The translations under genes and the position numbers were made by a program. This document shows positions 62,513 through 64,000 of a stretch of 64,000 nucleotides of DNA, in pieces (the stretch's first letter is position 1; each line of letters starts with the position of its first letter). Below the pieces are notes generated by a model. The model saw only the letters and a list, made by a program, of their open reading frames with translations, was not told the origin of the DNA and did not search any database. The stretch is from Adenophora triphylla var. japonica (taxonomy: Eukaryota; Streptophyta; Magnoliopsida; Asterales; Campanulaceae): the NCBI GenBank assembly GCA_022495995.1, contig JAFEMH010002335.1, positions 1-64,000 on the forward strand, given 5' to 3'.

Positions 62513-64000
62513 TGAAATTACCCGGGTTCACGGCGGGGGGCGAAGTGCGGTTGTCTTTCGTGGGTTGTTGGTGTTTGAGACCTCGCTTTCGGGAAGGAGA
62601 GGAGTCGCCACGCGGTTTTGTATTTTGAGCCCAAACGTTGAAAAACGGCTTTAGTGAAAATGGTGTCGTTTTTATTGGTAGCAAAATCTTTGGAAAAGGA
62701 TTTGAAAAGGGGTGTCATTTTTTTTTGGTAGCAAAAACGAGGAAAAGGCTTTTTTGAGTACCAGAGATTGTTAGGTTCGGAGGTCATGTTACGTTTCGGG
62801 AAGAGTATTTTGAGATCACCCGAAATGCCTCGTATGACGAGTCTTTCTACCTTTCTCAAAAATGTGTGCGTGTGTGTGTGTGTTTGCATTTTGAAAATGG
62901 GAGCTTGAATGACAAGCTTAATCTTGGTTTGAATGTCAAACGTTGATTTTGTGATTCTTTTTGGAAAAGGCGAGCGTTTGAATGACAAACGTCGGTTTTG
63001 GAGTTTTTTAAGGAAAAGTGATACGAGTGATGATTTTGAACTTTTAACTTAAGTGCCAAATGTTGACTTTTAATAAAAGAGCGTTTGAATGTCAAACTTC
63101 GGATTTTGAGTTTGAAGATGATCGTTTGGATGCCAAACGTCCCTTCGCGCGTTTTTTGAAAGAGAGTTCGAATGTCGAACTCTGGTTTTGAACTGGGCAT
63201 TACATTGTTAGCGATTTTATAGGAAAAAAGCATTAAATGATATGCGATCAATGAATCGTTTTGCGACTCGGACTTTGATAAGTAAATACTATCACGAGCC
63301 AAACGGCTTGGACTTGTAAATGACAGTATTTAAAGTGTGGTATCGACGTAATCAAACAGCCCGGATTTTAAAGGTGTGTTAAGTAAATAGCATTCAACGG
63401 ATCAAACGATCCAGACCGTTAAATGACTATCACGAACCAAACGGTTCGGACTATAAAGTTGCGTAAAGTAAACGACGTTCAACGGATCAAACGATCCGAA
63501 ATTGTAAATGACATTAAAAGTAACGGAACGGGGCCGGAACGCCGTTTTAACCCGAGATTACTTCTCTTACGGGAAGAGAGAGTGTTACCTATGGCTAGGG
63601 GTTGACTCTTTTGGCTTGGGAGGCGTATGCGGGATACGATTTAGTGTTTGGAACGGTGTTTCGAGGTTGTTTGGTTTGTATTTGGTTGAAATACGAAGTT
63701 TTCACACGAATTGAGGCGAAACGGGGCTCGGGAGAGGGTGAAATCAGTTTGGGCCGTGGCTATGGTGGAAAATGTGTTATGTTTTCTCTTTTTTTGAAAT
63801 GTTGACAGCCCTCTGTATTTATAGGGTAAAATTGCAAAAGAGTCCGGACGGATTTAACCTGAATTTCAGGGGGTTTTGTGGTATTTTTGAAATTGGAGGG
63901 ACTTGCTGGCATTTCTGTTTTGCCTGCAAAGGAGTCCGGACGGACTGGGACTGCATCCAAGGGGTATTTTGGTCTTTTCACACTAAAATCTGATTGATGT
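62513..64000 (-). repeat. LTR of D, partial (window edge)
   Basis: Homologous to 58316 onward in C. The U5 primer-like motif is at 62601-62613 (GCGTGGCGACTCC on minus). TATA (CTATAAATA) is at about 63815-63823, with AATCCGTCCGGACT at 63841-63854 and the palindrome AGTCCGTCCGGACT at 63933-63946 upstream. The LTR start lies outside the window. Confidence 0.9.

Larger units (their letters stand above)
60436..64000 (-). mobile_element. Element D: LTR, leader and start of gag (cut by C and by the window edge)
   Basis: It is the same family as C. Gag stops at 60436, within the capsid region (HVDTY of C), where the C LTR begins. The rest of D is not adjacent; A may be its remainder. Confidence 0.85.

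Overview
This window is plant nuclear DNA made entirely of LTR retrotransposons inserted into one another. I found no host gene, rRNA, tRNA or CRISPR. All recognisable pol sequence is Ty3/gypsy. The lineage looks like the Tat/Ogre/Retand group: gag has CHHC knuckles, one complete pol has a second RNase H between the reverse-transcriptase RNase H and the integrase, internal regions are long with tandem repeats near the 3' end, and primer sites match the 3' end of plant tRNA-Arg(ACG). The species cannot be named; a large, repeat-rich, probably dicot genome is most likely.

Layout. Positions 1-3267 are the 3' end of element F (+). It sits in element A (-, 3268-8178 and 23811-24473). A is split by element E (+, 8179-23810), which is flanked by GCCTC on both sides. 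Element C (-) covers 24492-27753 and 45494-60435. C is split by element B (+, 27754-45493), which is flanked by CCCAC on both sides. Positions 60436-64000 are element D (-): part of an LTR, primer site, leader and start of gag, cut off by C's LTR. A and D may be two halves of one old host element, with C's 3' LTR and part of the host lost at a repaired break at about 24.48 kb.

Coding content. B has an open protease-linker ORF, a broken RT, an intact 799-codon RNase H-RNase H-integrase ORF, and a gag lacking its capsid part. A and C share a related pol that carries an extra block of about 3.6 kb between protease and RT. The block holds unrecognised coding sequence plus a second aspartic protease with a G-patch. 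C has lost the first protease and, in frame, most of the second RNase H and integrase. E has gag but no pol, so it was probably moved in trans.

Antisense cargo. B and C carry two genes, and E one, on the strand opposite to the element, downstream of where pol lies. One is a four-exon plant-mobile-domain (PMD/MAIN-like) gene with conserved intron positions. The other is a single-exon gene resembling DUF7745; in B it is intact at 501 codons. The most interesting signals are short sequences, different in each family, shared between the LTR promoter and the antisense-gene promoters, and three RNA hairpins supported by compensatory changes between families. All calls come from reading the sequence; no database search was run.
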